From assembly GCA_022393335.1 (NCBI GenBank), contig JAJEKB010001322.1:101756-165755 (forward strand): 64,000 bases of DNA, in the 5' to 3' direction. This document shows positions 38,801-50,839 of the stretch, piece after piece (the stretch's first letter is position 1; every line of letters begins with the position of its first letter). The position numbers and the translations under genes were made by a program. The notes below the pieces were generated by a model. It did no database searches. It saw nothing but the letters and a program-made list of their open reading frames with translations, and was not told the DNA's origin. Source of the DNA: Macrotrachela quadricornifera. Taxonomy: Eukaryota; Rotifera; Eurotatoria; Philodinida; Philodinidae.

Positions 38801-41800
38801 ATGGTACAACACTTGATTTGATACAATAATTCTTCTAAAACTTAAATTTAATTAAAAGATGATTATATACCGTTTTTTATGTGAGATGGTACGTTAACTT
38901 GTTTTTTTTGAGAGACTATCGTATATAAATGTAATTAATTCTTTTTTTAGAAATTTTCTCATTTTCATTAATGTCTTTATATTGTTTTTAATAAATAGAA
39001 TTCTATCTTAAGCAACAACTCATTCTAAAATTCATGTTAATTCTAGATTTATAATCCTAAAAAGGATCTTAGGTTTTGATTCTAATGAGAAAAGTTTATA
39101 TATCAAAGTAATAAATAAGTTGTTAACGAAAATTTTTAAGTCAAAAGAATTTTCTCTTATATAAGATCTTTTATCCGTATTTATTTTCAATTTCTCGTTT
39201 ATAATTATATTCAATATATTATATCATGTTTCAAGGTTAAAGAATACGAAAGAAAATTTTTCTTTTAAATTTATTATTAATAAAATCATTTCAAATAGAA
39301 TTTAATTTATTGCCATGCTCGTATAAAATCTTTAATTAAAAATTTTCTTGATATATTGTGAAACAAAAAAAAAACTTTTGATATGATTTTATTTACCGGT
39401 AAATTGTGCTGGAGCAAAGCAAGCAATTGGATCACCAACATATTGTTTCGTAGATACAACAACAGTAAATAACATAAGTAATACGACAGAAAATCGTCGT
39501 GATAATCGATCATATAAATCATCATCATTATGAAAACGAAATTGTCGTACTTTGGCAATGGCATCGAGAAAGCCCGCTACCATACTGGAAATAAACAAAT
39601 AAGAAAATGTATATATGATTAAAAATTTTTCTTCAAACTCACTAATCATTATTTCAATGAATATGATATAAAACCTTAGAGAACATCATAATATAGAGAG
39701 AAATATTTTTTTATTATCAATAATTTCTCTTTTTTTTTTTATTCAAAGAGAATAAAGAACAATGCTATTTATTAGTATCATTATTGAATAGATAGATCAC
39801 TTGAGAAAAAAAAGAGAAAAAATTTTTTTTGTTCTTGAATACATAGTCAAACAATAGAGGAAGTCTAGATAGGATAATTAGTATTATTTCCATTCGATTA
39901 TGATCTTTTAAGAATTAATATTATGCTATTAATATAACTATTCATCAAATTAATTAATTTTTTTTTCTATCGTATATAAAATAAACATTTATCAAAAAAA
40001 AAAGAAGTTATATATAATTATTATGATCTACTATCATTTTATATACTATAAAAAAATCTAGATAATATTTGTATTCTATTTTTTCCTATAAGAATTTTTC
40101 TCAAAACTTAATCCCTTATATTTAGAATTTTTTCTATTTATTATTTATTTTTCATCAGATTATTATAGATGCAAATATAGGTTAAGAACTCCACCATGGG
40201 GATCACAATCCAGTGATCGCTGTGCCGGTCGCAAGTCCGGAAAAAGGAGGAGCGTTAGACGGAAGGGGTGCAGATACCGCCGTTTGTAAAAAGAAAAAGA
40301 CGAAAGAAACCAACCATGAACGTTAAATATCAAAAACTATACCGGCTCGGACGACGCCCGGGTGAACAAGGTCCGCGTCCTCTGTCGTGGAACCAGGACA
40401 GAATCGAAAAATTGGCTACTGGAACAACCACTCATATGAAAACCGTAACAAGAAGATGTACAACAACAACAACACCATCAACGTCAACGCAAACAACAGC
40501 TAACAAGTATGGCTCAGACAAACTCAAATTGATGAAAGATACTTTCACTGTGGGCACATGGAATGTTCGAACATTATGGGCAACTGGCAAACTGGAACTA
40601 CTACGAAATGAAATGAAACGTTACAGTTACGACGTCATCGGCATTTCAGAAGTACGGTGGACAGGAAAAGGTGAAACAACAAATGGCGACTTCATTTGGT
40701 GCGGGAATGACAATACACACAATAAAGGTGTTGGAATGTTACTCAGCACAAGAGCTCGAAAGGCTCTTATGAGCTATAATCCAATCAATCCAAGATTAAT
40801 CACTGCAAGGTTCAAAGCAACACCATTCAATATAACAATAATCAATGTATATGCTCCAACATCTGACGCAACAGAAAATGACATCGAAGCATTCTATAGC
40901 GATTTGGAAGACGCTATAGAAAAAACTCCAAAAAAAGATATACTTATACTAACTGGTGACTGGAACGCCAAGGTGGGTGATGACAATACTGGCTGGGAAG
41001 GCGTCATGGGCAGATATGGATATGGAACAAGAAACGAACGTGGCGAACATCTATTGGAATTCGCAACACTACATAATTTATTTATTTGTAACACAAGATT
41101 TCAACAAAAACCAATTCGCAAATGGACATGGGAATCACCGGATGGCATACACAAAAACATGATCGACCTCATCATCATACAAAAACGTTGGAAAACATCT
41201 GTCGTCAACTGTAGAACATTCCAGGGAGCTGATATCAGCTCTGACCATTCCTTAGTTTTGTGCAATATCAAACTAAGACTGAAAAACCTACACAATAAAC
41301 CAAAATATAATCAACGAATCAACATACAACAGCTCAATGATCAAACAACCAAAACATTGTATCAATCACACTTGGAAAATAACTTGAACAACATTCAAGC
41401 AACCAAAAACATAGATGACCATGCACTACAAATTGAAAAAGCAATTAAAGACGCATTACAAGTGAGCATACCTACTCAAAAAGCAACATCAAAGAAACCA
41501 TGGATCTCAACTCAAACATTGGATTTAGCAGATGAAAAACGAAAAGCAAAACAAGTAAAACACATCTCAATACAACTCAACAACAAGTACAAACATCTTT
41601 GCAACGAGGTGAAAAAAGCAGCAAGAAAAGACAAAGACAAGTGGATACAAACTCAATGCGAAGAAATTCAAATGGGATTGAAAGTTGGTAACAGCAAGCA
41701 AGCATACAACTTGGTGAAACTATTAAAAAAGAAATTTCAACCAAAATTAACAGTTATACGAGATCAAGGTGGCGCAATAGTACAATCGAAACAAGGCATC

Positions 41801-44800
41801 ATGGAAAGGTGGACAAAATACTGCAGTGGATTGTACGAAGATAATGGTGGTGGGGAAAAGGTAGTGGAAGAACTGGTAAACATAAGTCCTTCAAACGACA
41901 ATACATCATATGGCATACTATATAATGAAGTACAAGATGCAATACAAAAACTCAAGAAAAACAAAAGTCCAGGAACCGACGAAATTACAGCGGAAATGAT
42001 TCAAGGTGGCGGTGAAAAATTGGTACACAAAATTTATGAGTTGTGCAATAGAGCTTGGGAAGAGGAAACAATTCCAGATGAATGGGGACGATCAATCTTG
42101 GTGCCAATTCCCAAAAAAGGTGACGCCAGCGAGTGCTCGAATTACAGAACAATATCTTTAATCAATCATACGGGGAAGGTGTTACTAATGGTATTACTCA
42201 ACAGGCTGAAACAACATTTGGATCCATATATGTCCGAGGAGCAAGCGGGGTTCCGGAAGGACAGAAATACAACACATCAAATCTTAATACTCAGACTTCT
42301 GGCAGAAAAAGCAAAACGCAACGGCAAAAAAATCTACAATTGCTTCATCGACTTCACCAAAGCTTATGATACAATCAAACACAATATCATATGGGCTGTT
42401 CTTAGGTCGTATGGGATGGACAACAAGGTGGTCATATTACTGGAAAAAATCTATGGTAAATCTCGGCCAGCAGTTCGAATAGGCAGGGATATTGGTGAAT
42501 GGTTTGAAACGAACGTCGGCACTAGACAGGGTGACCCTCTGTCACCACTTTTGTTTATTGCATATTTAGAAAGAATAATGGATAAAACAACATCAAAAAA
42601 CAATGGGGTAAATGTTAGTGGAACATTGGTCAACAACCTACGATTTGCTGATGATATCGATCTCTTGAGTGAGAATCATATCTCACTTCAAGAACAAATT
42701 GAACAACTCACAACAACGGCAGCAGAAGCAGGACTCTTGGTAAACACAAACAAAACAAAAACAATGGTGTTTGGTGGTAGATCTATCGACATGGAAATGA
42801 AAATACAAGGTGCAATCATCGAAAATGTTGAGGAGTTTGAGTACCTTGGTAGCTTGCTAACGTGGGACAATAACTGCTCAAAAGAAATCAAGAGAAGAAT
42901 CAACAAAGCAATTGGTGCAATGGCAAGTTTGAAACATATATGGAACACAAAAAAGATAAAGATCGAAAACAAACTAAAACTTTTAACTACATGCGTTTTC
43001 AGTGTACTACTATATGCCTGTGAAACATGGACGTTAAAAGAGGGTGACAAAAAGAAACTACTGGCGTTCGAAATGCGGTGCTACCGAAGATTACTTCGGA
43101 TCAGTTGGAAAGACATGGTGCGAAATATCGATATCAGGAAACAAATTGGTGCTCATGAAACAATAATAGACAAAATCAAAAGACGAAAATTAAAACTATT
43201 CGGACATGTTTGTAGGATGGATAATACTAGACTCCTAAAACATGTGGTATTTTCAAGAATCAACGGAAAACCTAGAAGAGGTCGACCATGCAGAGAATGG
43301 CTCGACGATATTACGGAATGGTGCGGTTACGGATGCCAAGACCTGGTTCACCTCGCGCAAAGCAGGGACCAGTGGAAAGATATCATCCGATCTGTGGTTG
43401 GCCCCAACGGGCGATAAGCCTATGGGACTTTAAGATTAAGATTAAGAAATATAGGTTAAGACTCTATATAATTTTTCTTTATATACCACTTAGTTTTTCT
43501 TTCCTGTTTTGGTCATATCGAATCAGAAGTGCAAAATCTGTTGGAATTTCCCTAGAACGTTAAGTAAACTATCGGAAACTTCCTTAATTTGAAAAGTCTG
43601 AGTCAAAATATGGTTCTTCTGCAGTTTCTATGACTTTCCTAAAGAAGTTAATTATTCTCGAGAACACCATTACAAACTACAGATAGATTCTGTATCTCTG
43701 TATTGAATATTTTATTTTAATCATGATAGTTCAATACCAGATAATCTTACTTTTGTTAATTTCTAATTAAATTTTTTTGTCTTTTGAAAAAAGGAAATGA
43801 ATCTATTTCCTTTCTCCGCCTATCGATCAATGATAATTTATCTCTTTTCTTTTTTCTTCTTCATTCGACATATGCCATTATTTATTTCCTATTACGATCA
43901 AATCAATAATTATTGTCATCAATCCTTCGAGATCTCTCTTTGTCACTCTCTCATCTGTATATTATTCTTAATATCACACCTTTTACTAAATTTTGTAATT
44001 ATTATTTAACAATAACAAACTCATCCCATTGTCCCAATGCAATATTTTAGTTTACTTTTTTTTTTATGAATAACGAAAAGAAAAGGAAAAAAAGATATTT
44101 TTACACGCACATAAAATATATTGTCGTGGGAAATATTAGTAGAACTATAAGAGATTACTGATTTAACATATATATTTTATTTTCTATTAATAAAAAATAA
44201 AATTAAACAAAAAATTTTACCTGTGAAAGCTGTAAAGCATATTGATAGATTTGTAAAAGTAATTCTTTTAGGTAATGATCATCACTAATAAATCTACTCA
44301 TTTATTAATAGAATAAATGTGAGAACAACTCATTCTGTTCTCTGTCGTTTCTCCATTTTTTTTTGCAGGATATATAGATTGTTGCGTGTCCTATTACTAA
44401 TGTCATCCATGACACATAGACATACGGTATGAAAATGAGAGACAAAGTCATTGTCGCTCAAGCGCTACATAGGCACATTGATTGGATCGAATCTAGTTTT
44501 TTTTTTCCTTTTTTTTCCTCGCATTTTTTCTTTCTCGCTTTGTCAACTAACAATGAAGAAAATCTATTAATATCCATTTTCTATTTCATTATCGGAAAAA
44601 ACTCATTTTCTATCGATTAGCATGAGTAAACAGGGATGTTAAATGTAAAGAAAAAAACCGAGAAGAGATAGAAAAGGTAAGTTATTAGGAATATATAAAA
44701 TAATTATTCTATTTTTGTTTTTTGTTTATGATATACGAGTTTAAATGAAATCTTTTTTTTTTATCTTCACAATTCAAATCTGGTTTAATAATAATAATAA

Positions 44801-47800
44801 AAAAAGAAACAAGTAATCAGTGTAATTCCTATGAGATTAAAATGTGAAACATGATAGAGTTAAGAAGATGCTTGAGATACACTATATTATAGAAAAAATA
44901 TTTGAAAGCGTGAAGATATGATAGATAACTTAATCATAATGTTATTATTGATATTAACTTGATAGATAGGTATTTGTAAAATATGAAAGATAATTTATAT
45001 TATCATATAAATTTAGACAAAACATTAGTTATTCAACGATCTGTTATTAAAAAGGAAGAATTAGAAGTTAATGTTCAATATTAGATTTCCTCTAAGCTAG
45101 GTCAAGTGAAATGTGAAAGTCAAAATTCAATTAGGAATAGAGATTAGACAAGCTGTTATTTCTTCTTCGTCTTCATTTTTTTTCTTTAGCCTTGGTTTTA
45201 TTTCAATAGACTTAGAAGTTATTTCAATGCAAAGCGCCTTCCTTTATTAGTATATTTGTAAAACTATACAAAGTACAAACTAGTTTTCTCGTTCGGTGAA
45301 TCCCATAAGAATAACATAAAAACTATCGAATCAAGTCATATTTTATTTATTCTTAGATTAAAAAGGTTATGAATATGTTCTCTATGGAATTTTTACTCAG
45401 ACATAAAAATTACTCTTGTATATTTATGATAAAATTAAAAATCCCATGACTATGTTTTGATTCATACATGAACAATCTCGACAAATAAATTAACTTACTC
45501 AATGAATATCTTATTAATATAACAAATAAAAATTTGTAGTATCTGTTTATTTTGTTTGTTAAAATTGAACTTCGTTTTATTTTTACTTAGACAAAATGTT
45601 ATATGAATGTAACTCTTATTTGGATAGATAGTGATCATACGTTATGATGTCTTTTTCTTTTGTCTCTGCCGATATTTCCTGTACTGTCGCCGCTCATCAA
45701 TAATGAAGAGCAGAAGAAAAAAAAGAAAGGTTGGTAAAGACCTAATTACTAATATGTTCATGTCCATTGATTGTCCAGTTCATTGATGAAAAATGATATA
45801 TTATAGTTTAACTTGACATTTTTTTTTCTCTTCATTATCTCGAGTGACATTTCTTTGTTAAAATTATTAAGAAAAAAAAAGTAAAAAATCAAAAGAGGAA
45901 AATTACTCACACAGACGTTCGTGCCGAAAGTGAATGCATATTTTTCTTTTTATTTTATCTTCTTGATAAAAAATTACTTTGATAATAGTAAAAACCCATC
46001 ATTGCTTGCTCTTTCTTAATCTTACTATTACTAGAAAATGATAATAATGACGATGGCAACATCGACTGTAGTTGATGATGGGTGAAAATGATGTAGCAAA
46101 AATTACACCCAACTGCACACACTTGTTCGAAACACCCTTGGCTAGTAATGTTGTTATGAGACATATGTGAAAGAAAATTTTGTCTATATTATTGCCATCG
46201 AACGTCTTCCAAAGAAAACAGTAGTGCATTTTCTTTTCTTTCTTTTTTTGTTCTTTTGCATTGTCGCCGTTTTTCTACCATTACTACACTGAGAAAGATA
46301 GCAGCACGCATACACAAATAACAGCAAAGATTACTCGTTTTCTTCTTCTTTCTCCTTTTCTTCTATCATGCTTTCGAACTCTATTGTTCCATGCACATAA
46401 CCGAATGTTATTGTTGAACACAAAAAAAGAGAAAAAAAATAAAAACGTCGACTAAACGTGGTCCGGAGATCGTATACAAATATTTTACCGGAAGCATGAA
46501 CGGTTCTCGTGGTTTATGTATTTTTCATATGTCAATCATTGACTTCCGTTTTTCTTTCTCTTACTTACCTGTCTCCTCCACTAATGAACTCGCCGACTTT
46601 AAGATCGTGTAATTTACTTGGTCGAAGTTCAAGATCAAAATGTTCAATACGATCAGGTTCTTCGTGGCCTCGTTTACCAACAGCACCACTTAATTGTTTT
46701 GTTCGAAGATTTGAGATACTAGTTAGACTAAAATAATTATATATATATATATATATTATAATAGAATTAATAAACTACTTTTATTTTAATCTTACCGCTG
46801 GATTTCAGCTCGTTTCTGGCGGGGAGCCTTATTCATTAGCTCTAAACAAAAGTAAAAATAAAAATCCATTAATCACCGAAAAAAAAAAGAAAAATAACAA
46901 TCATATTAGAAATATATATATATATATGTTTATATTATAAGTTCCGATCTCACCTTAGACGAAACAGCGATAAAACCGCCATTGTTCGTCGTTTGTTGCT
47001 CATGTCCACCGATCAACTTTCAAATGAAATAAATGATTACTATCTTTTTCTTCATTTGCTTTATTCTGACCGGTTAAATCAATATAGATGATGACCATCA
47101 CTTTGACATGAAACTATTATATCTAATCTCTTTCTTTTTTCTTTTTTTTTGATTATATTCGAGAAAAATCTCTTTTTTCTTGAATTTATTCATTATTTAA
47201 TCTGAAATGCGGATATAGAATTAATCTCGCGGATTTTTTCTTTTTTTTTTTTACCTTATAACAACAAATCGTTATGTACATTTATTCGATGTTAGTAAAT
47301 GCTATTCCAATCGACTTCAAGTAGCTTTTTCACTTTGCTTCACTATATATGCGATTTCAATTAAATAAGAATACTGAAGACCATTGAAACGGAACAAGAC
47401 TCTCATTTTACGTCGATATAGACCATGAATGACATTTTAAGTGTGTCGCAAACACTTCGCTTTCCATTTTCACATTCTCAAGGATATTTTCTCGTTCATT
47501 TCTTCATGTCGTCGTCTCATCTTTTCCTTTTTTTTTTAATCGATTACTTTCAATGAAAATATATGGAACAAAATAGGAGAAAAAAAAAAGGTGGCTTTGA
47601 ATAGTAGTATCATAAACTATTGTGTGCATTTATTATCAACAAGATTGTCTTATTCTTTTTCTTTCCCGCTGTTTAGTGAATGATGTAGTTTTCTTCATTC
47701 ATTCATTCATTCATTCATTCATTCATTCATTCATTCTTTCTACATTTCTTTCTAATATAATTACTAACAGCTACTATGTCTATTGCGGTTTCCTTTTCCT

Positions 47801-50800
47801 TCGCCTTCATTTTATGATTACCGTTAGTATATTTCTAGTAGCATACTGAAAAAGCAGAAAATAAAAAAACAGATATGAAATATGTCTGCAAATAGTAATG
47901 TTTGAAAATTTAAACACGCTTGGAAAAATACACGCTATAATCTTTTTTATTACTACGATTTATAACTAAACAATTATATATTTTAAATAATAATGATGAA
48001 TAAACATACCTTTTGTAATAATCTGTAGGCGAAGAAAGAATAACAATTTCATATCGTCCTCATGCTTAGTTTTTTTTCTGTCAGCATTCAATCATTTTGA
48101 TGATTAAGTAGACACAAATAGTATAAGACGAGATATTAATAAAAGAAATAAATTTAATTGCTCCATATGGAGTTTAAAAAATAGTATTGTTTGTTAATAT
48201 TGTTGTTTACCAAAGAAAAGGAAACAAAACTAATGAAAATTTACAAAAATTGATCATGTCGTTGTATGATTATTATTATTATTATTATTATTGGTATCAT
48301 CTAATTACGTATATTTTATTGTTCATTCTTTCCATTTTCTCTTGTTGTTAGCGTATGTGTGTGTGTGCACATGCAGATACTCTTATTTTTTTCTCGCCGA
48401 GCGAACGAACAAACAGCAGATAGATGAAGAAAAAAAAAGGAGAAGAAAAAGTGTTATTTGGATAAAAATCTCAAAAAAAAGAACGCTATGCGTCGCTGTC
48501 GATGCCAGTTCTTGCCCACATACATTCACAAATGAAAACAACGAAGAATCTCATTTTTTATTATGTTGTGGTTTTACATAACCATTCATCATCATCATCA
48601 TCTTAAGAAAGGATGAGTTCAATCTTTCACATATTGTCGTTTCCTTCCGGATTTGATCTTACTAGATCCACTATTATTTCCCATATAGAACATAGAATAT
48701 ACTCATAGTAATTTTCTATATTAGAAATATATATATATATATATTAAAGATTACAAAATAAATTCAAGGATTTGTAATAATTTTAACTGCAAATATTAAT
48801 CTAGATGATATGATTTACTAATACAAAAATAAATATAAACATGCATATGTAAAACTTTCTGGTTCATAAAATGCAAAGAAATAACTATAGAAAAGAAGAA
48901 CAAAAAAAAAATAAAAAATAAAAGCAAGTTTGCTTCTTCGTCCTCTTCTATCGTCTACATAATTCAGTCAAATTGTATTTGTCTGAGATCAACAGCGAAG
49001 CTATATACATGACTATATTGAGTAGAAAAAAAAACTAGATAGACGAATGTAAGTGATCGATCCGGAAACTGAATCGAAACTACTATCAATAGAACCATTG
49101 AAAAATTTCATATGAATGTCTTCTATTATCATTAGAACCATACATTTATAAATAAAATAAAATAAAAAAAAAACCGAAGTGTGAACAAGAACATAACAAC
49201 TGTTCAAGGCCATCAAATAATGACAAAAGGTTATGTGTCATTCCCAAAAGAATAGAAAGATAACACGCTCTATGTGATATATAATATTATAAATTGCATA
49301 TGATGATCTTTCTTTCTTTTTTTTTAAAACACCTAAAATATCTTTAAGTAGATATATGACATTCTTCAATATGTTATACTAGTCAATTTGTAATCACAAT
49401 CTATATCGAATGATTCTTTTTTTCTATAGAATTTTTCATTACAATATACACGGACTAATCCTCTAGAGAAATGACAATGGTAGTAACTGGACTAATGTTG
49501 ATTGTCACATGTATATAAATATATGTACACATACTATTCATCTATTGAGCTCTTATAAGAAGATTTAGAGAAAAAAAAGGAGAAAAGCTAATGAGCAACT
49601 ATTCTATTGTTTGAACCACCTACTAGCTTTTATAATTCATCAAAAGCGTCTATAAAAGAAAAAAATATCTTTAGTAAAACGAGTAAATGAGAAAAAAAAA
49701 ATTCTATATGATTATTTATTAGTGATGCAATAGACATATGACAATCATATAAGTCTTAACTAAATTAACAATATACAAGTTATGTATGACAGAGGAAGTT
49801 AAGTTGAAAGTTAATTAAATCAGACATACGTATAAACGAATATATAGTATGTCACGCAAGGTTTTTGTTGTCAAATATCAAGATAAAAAATAACTTTANN
49901 NNNNNNNNTTTACATATTTATAAATGCTCTCTCTTAAACACATACAATATATTTTATTGAGAAAAAATATTTGTGATAGAAAGGAAAGAAGAGAAGTGAC
50001 TAAATTATAGTGAATGACACAACAAGCATTAATCATTGGGACAATAAGAATGTTCTTTTCCGCCGCCTCTTCCTTCATCTTGAGAATGACACATTGGGGG
50101 GAAATTAAGAGGGGAGAAAAAGAGAGCCATATGAGTGAAAAAGTTCATCAATAACTTGAAGCAATCAAGCGCAAATAAGGAAAGGGGGGGGGGTAGAACA
50201 AGAAGGATCGAACATATTGTTAAAGAAAAAGCTTCTAGGCAATATTGCACCATCATTTCTTTTTCTTATTAAATCGTTATTATTTCATGTTTTCTTTCAG
50301 GTATGGATTACAAAACAGAAGAAACTAACTAACTGCCAGCGGGTTCTAAAAAAAACAAGCATATAAAAAAAAATATGCGAATTTAAAAACCATGAAAAAC
50401 TACTAATTAGAAATCATTCGTTAAACATTGAAGTGTAATCGAGCATTACCAACGTTGCTTCCTGTTGGTACTGAAATAAAAACAGAAGTGCGAATGACTG
50501 AACGCATTTCTTTAATTTTATTTTTGACATGCATATACGTCAGTAATAAAACCTTGTTCTATATTTCATGTCAATAATTAGAAGTATCATATTAATAAGA
50601 GAGAACGGAAGTTTGTCCTTAACATTGTTCTGTTCAACAAATTCTCTCTTCAACAAAAAAAAAAACAAAATTTATATACAAGTTACTTTATTCTTTTTTT
50701 CTGGAAAATCAAGTTATTCTGGAATTATAGTATTATTGATGAAATAATAAAAATCACTAATTCAAAATAAAATTAAAAAATAAAAATTATATATACCTTC

Positions 50801-50839
50801 ACAACTGGTTTCTTTGTCTATATCGTCTTTATCCGTCAT
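35848..50839 (-). CDS. Innexin (gap-junction channel) with long N-terminal extension
   Basis: Core exons are 39397-39584, 37720-37827, 37286-37662, 37077-37235 and 35848-36207. They encode TM1 (SVVLLMLFTVVVS), the signature KQYVGDPIACFAPAQFTG, NYICWISNTYYVPFE, and TM2 to TM4, with FPRVTMCDF, CVLPVNLFNEKIFIFIWFW and KYLRHDGVLVLRL. All four extracellular Cys are present (two per loop). It forms electrical and metabolic junctions or hemichannels. The exon holding MVAGFLD opens after a splice acceptor (AG|T ATG), so coding continues upstream. Exons 46569-46727, 46796-46841, a 21-nt microexon 50450-50470 and 50797-50839 join in phase at every junction (1461 nt, 486 aa, start MTDKDDIDKETSCE). A long N-terminus recalls C. 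elegans UNC-7. Other possible first exons are listed separately. Core certainty is very high; upstream exons about 0.55. The introns hold an RTE LINE. Confidence 0.85.
40173..40187. repeat. Target-site duplication, left copy
   Basis: The 15-mer aaatataggttaaga is repeated exactly at 43447-43461, flanking the LINE. Confidence 0.92.
40188..43446 (+). mobile_element. RTE-type non-LTR retrotransposon (LINE), apparently intact
   Basis: 3,259 bp bounded by a perfect 15 bp duplication. An 80 bp GC-rich 5' leader, one uninterrupted 1049-codon ORF and a very short (29 bp) 3' end finishing in about three TTAAGA-type units (43430-43446) are all typical of the RTE clade. GC content and codon use differ sharply from host genes. 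It lies antisense in an innexin intron. The intact frame and identical duplications indicate a recent insertion. Confidence 0.93.
40268..43417 (+). CDS. RTE endonuclease-reverse transcriptase polyprotein
   Basis: 1049 aa without stops. An APE-type endonuclease spans about 92-336: VGTWNVRTL (95-103), SEVRW (127-131), GDWNAKVGDD (230-239) and SDHSLV (325-330). The reverse transcriptase follows (about 520-830): LVPIPKKGDASECSNYRTIS, DFTKAYDTIKHN, GTRQGDPLSPLLF and the catalytic FADDID (about 793-798). The remaining 200 residues carry the usual RTE C-terminal region (CETWTLKEGDKKKLLAFEMRCYR, LFGHVCRMD, GRPCREW). Start choice is uncertain: M1 or Met17 (MNVKYQK). It nicks DNA and primes cDNA synthesis on the target. 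All visible catalytic motifs are intact. Confidence 0.95.
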   Translation: MQIPPFVKRKRRKKPTMNVKYQKLYRLGRRPGEQGPRPLSWNQDRIEKLATGTTTHMKTVTRRCTTTTTPSTSTQTTANKYGSDKLKLMKDTFTVGTWNVRTLWATGKLELLRNEMKRYSYDVIGISEVRWTGKGETTNGDFIWCGNDNTHNKGVGMLLSTRARKALMSYNPINPRLITARFKATPFNITIINVYAPTSDATENDIEAFYSDLEDAIEKTPKKDILILTGDWNAKVGDDNTGWEGVMGRYGYGTRNERGEHLLEFATLHNLFICNTRFQQKPIRKWTWESPDGIHKNMIDLIIIQKRWKTSVVNCRTFQGADISSDHSLVLCNIKLRLKNLHNKPKYNQRINIQQLNDQTTKTLYQSHLENNLNNIQATKNIDDHALQIEKAIKDALQVSIPTQKATSKKPWISTQTLDLADEKRKAKQVKHISIQLNNKYKHLCNEVKKAARKDKDKWIQTQCEEIQMGLKVGNSKQAYNLVKLLKKKFQPKLTVIRDQGGAIVQSKQGIMERWTKYCSGLYEDNGGGEKVVEELVNISPSNDNTSYGILYNEVQDAIQKLKKNKSPGTDEITAEMIQGGGEKLVHKIYELCNRAWEEETIPDEWGRSILVPIPKKGDASECSNYRTISLINHTGKVLLMVLLNRLKQHLDPYMSEEQAGFRKDRNTTHQILILRLLAEKAKRNGKKIYNCFIDFTKAYDTIKHNIIWAVLRSYGMDNKVVILLEKIYGKSRPAVRIGRDIGEWFETNVGTRQGDPLSPLLFIAYLERIMDKTTSKNNGVNVSGTLVNNLRFADDIDLLSENHISLQEQIEQLTTTAAEAGLLVNTNKTKTMVFGGRSIDMEMKIQGAIIENVEEFEYLGSLLTWDNNCSKEIKRRINKAIGAMASLKHIWNTKKIKIENKLKLLTTCVFSVLLYACETWTLKEGDKKKLLAFEMRCYRRLLRISWKDMVRNIDIRKQIGAHETIIDKIKRRKLKLFGHVCRMDNTRLLKHVVFSRINGKPRRGRPCREWLDDITEWCGYGCQDLVHLAQSRDQWKDIIRSVVGPNGR
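43447..43461. repeat. Target-site duplication, right copy
   Basis: Exact copy of 40173-40187, directly after the TTAAG-repeat tail of the LINE. Confidence 0.92.
44221..44240 (-). other. Candidate alternative first exon of the innexin (short N-terminus)
   Basis: ATG at 44240 reads MLYSFH plus AG before a GTAAAA donor. Joined to the exon at 39584 (T ATG GTA) it gives MLYSFHSMVAGFLD in frame, a conventional short innexin start. A longer overlapping frame (ATG at 44301) ends in a different phase and would be a uORF. Confidence 0.4.
45911..45939 (-). other. Candidate alternative first exon of the innexin
   Basis: ATG at 45939 reads MHSLSARTS plus GT, followed by a consensus GTGAGT donor. Phase matches the exon at 39584, giving a V residue before MVAGFLD. 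Confidence 0.35.
46739..46756. repeat. (AT)n microsatellite
   Basis: Nine AT units in the 68 bp intron between two innexin exons. Further TA runs lie near 46915-46927 and 48728-48743. Confidence 0.85.
46954..47003 (-). other. Candidate alternative first exon of the innexin
   Basis: ATG at 47003 reads MSNKRRTMAVLSLFRL plus AG before a GTGAGA donor. Phase fits the exon starting at 46727 (skipping 46796-46841), giving ..FRLSLTSISNLR. Joining to 46841 would hit a stop, so exon choice would be exclusive. Confidence 0.4.
47697..47736. repeat. (ATTC)10 microsatellite
   Basis: Ten uninterrupted ATTC units, 40 bp. Confidence 0.95.
48010..48052 (-). other. Candidate alternative first exon of the innexin
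   Basis: ATG at 48052 reads MKLLFFLRLQIITK plus G before GTATGT. Phase fits the exon at 46841 (..ITKELMNKAP). The stretch ttctttcttcgcctacag inside it also looks like a 3' splice site, so a 13-nt internal exon is the alternative reading. Confidence 0.35.
48269..48292. repeat. (ATT)8 microsatellite
   Basis: Uninterrupted ATT units; a TCA/ATC run follows near 48586-48602. Confidence 0.9.
49899..49908. other. Assembly gap (10 N)
   Basis: Ten ambiguous bases; the real gap size is unknown. It lies in the innexin 5' region. Confidence 0.99.
50184..50193. repeat. G10 homopolymer
   Basis: Ten consecutive G in otherwise AT-rich DNA. It is prone to sequencing error and could form a G-tract structure. 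Confidence 0.85.

Larger units (their letters stand above)
43462..46568. other. Innexin intron / regulatory region
   Basis: AT-rich with many pyrimidine tracts. Apart from the candidate exons at 44221 and 45911, no coding frame or RNA gene was seen. Confidence 0.4.

Noticed and set aside
35848..39583. Initial thought of a bestrophin-type channel
   Set aside because: YVGDP..C, the paired loop Cys and FPRVTMCDF are innexin signatures; no bestrophin motif is present.
40894..43050. Several long antisense frames inside the LINE
   Set aside because: Shadows of the 1049-codon RTE ORF.
45955..46229. Overlapping minus-strand frames of 69-76 codons
   Set aside because: No domain, low-complexity codons and no splice support.
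47250..47285. ATG mini-exon MYITICCYK before a GTAAAA donor
   Set aside because: Ends in phase 0, which no innexin acceptor exon accepts.
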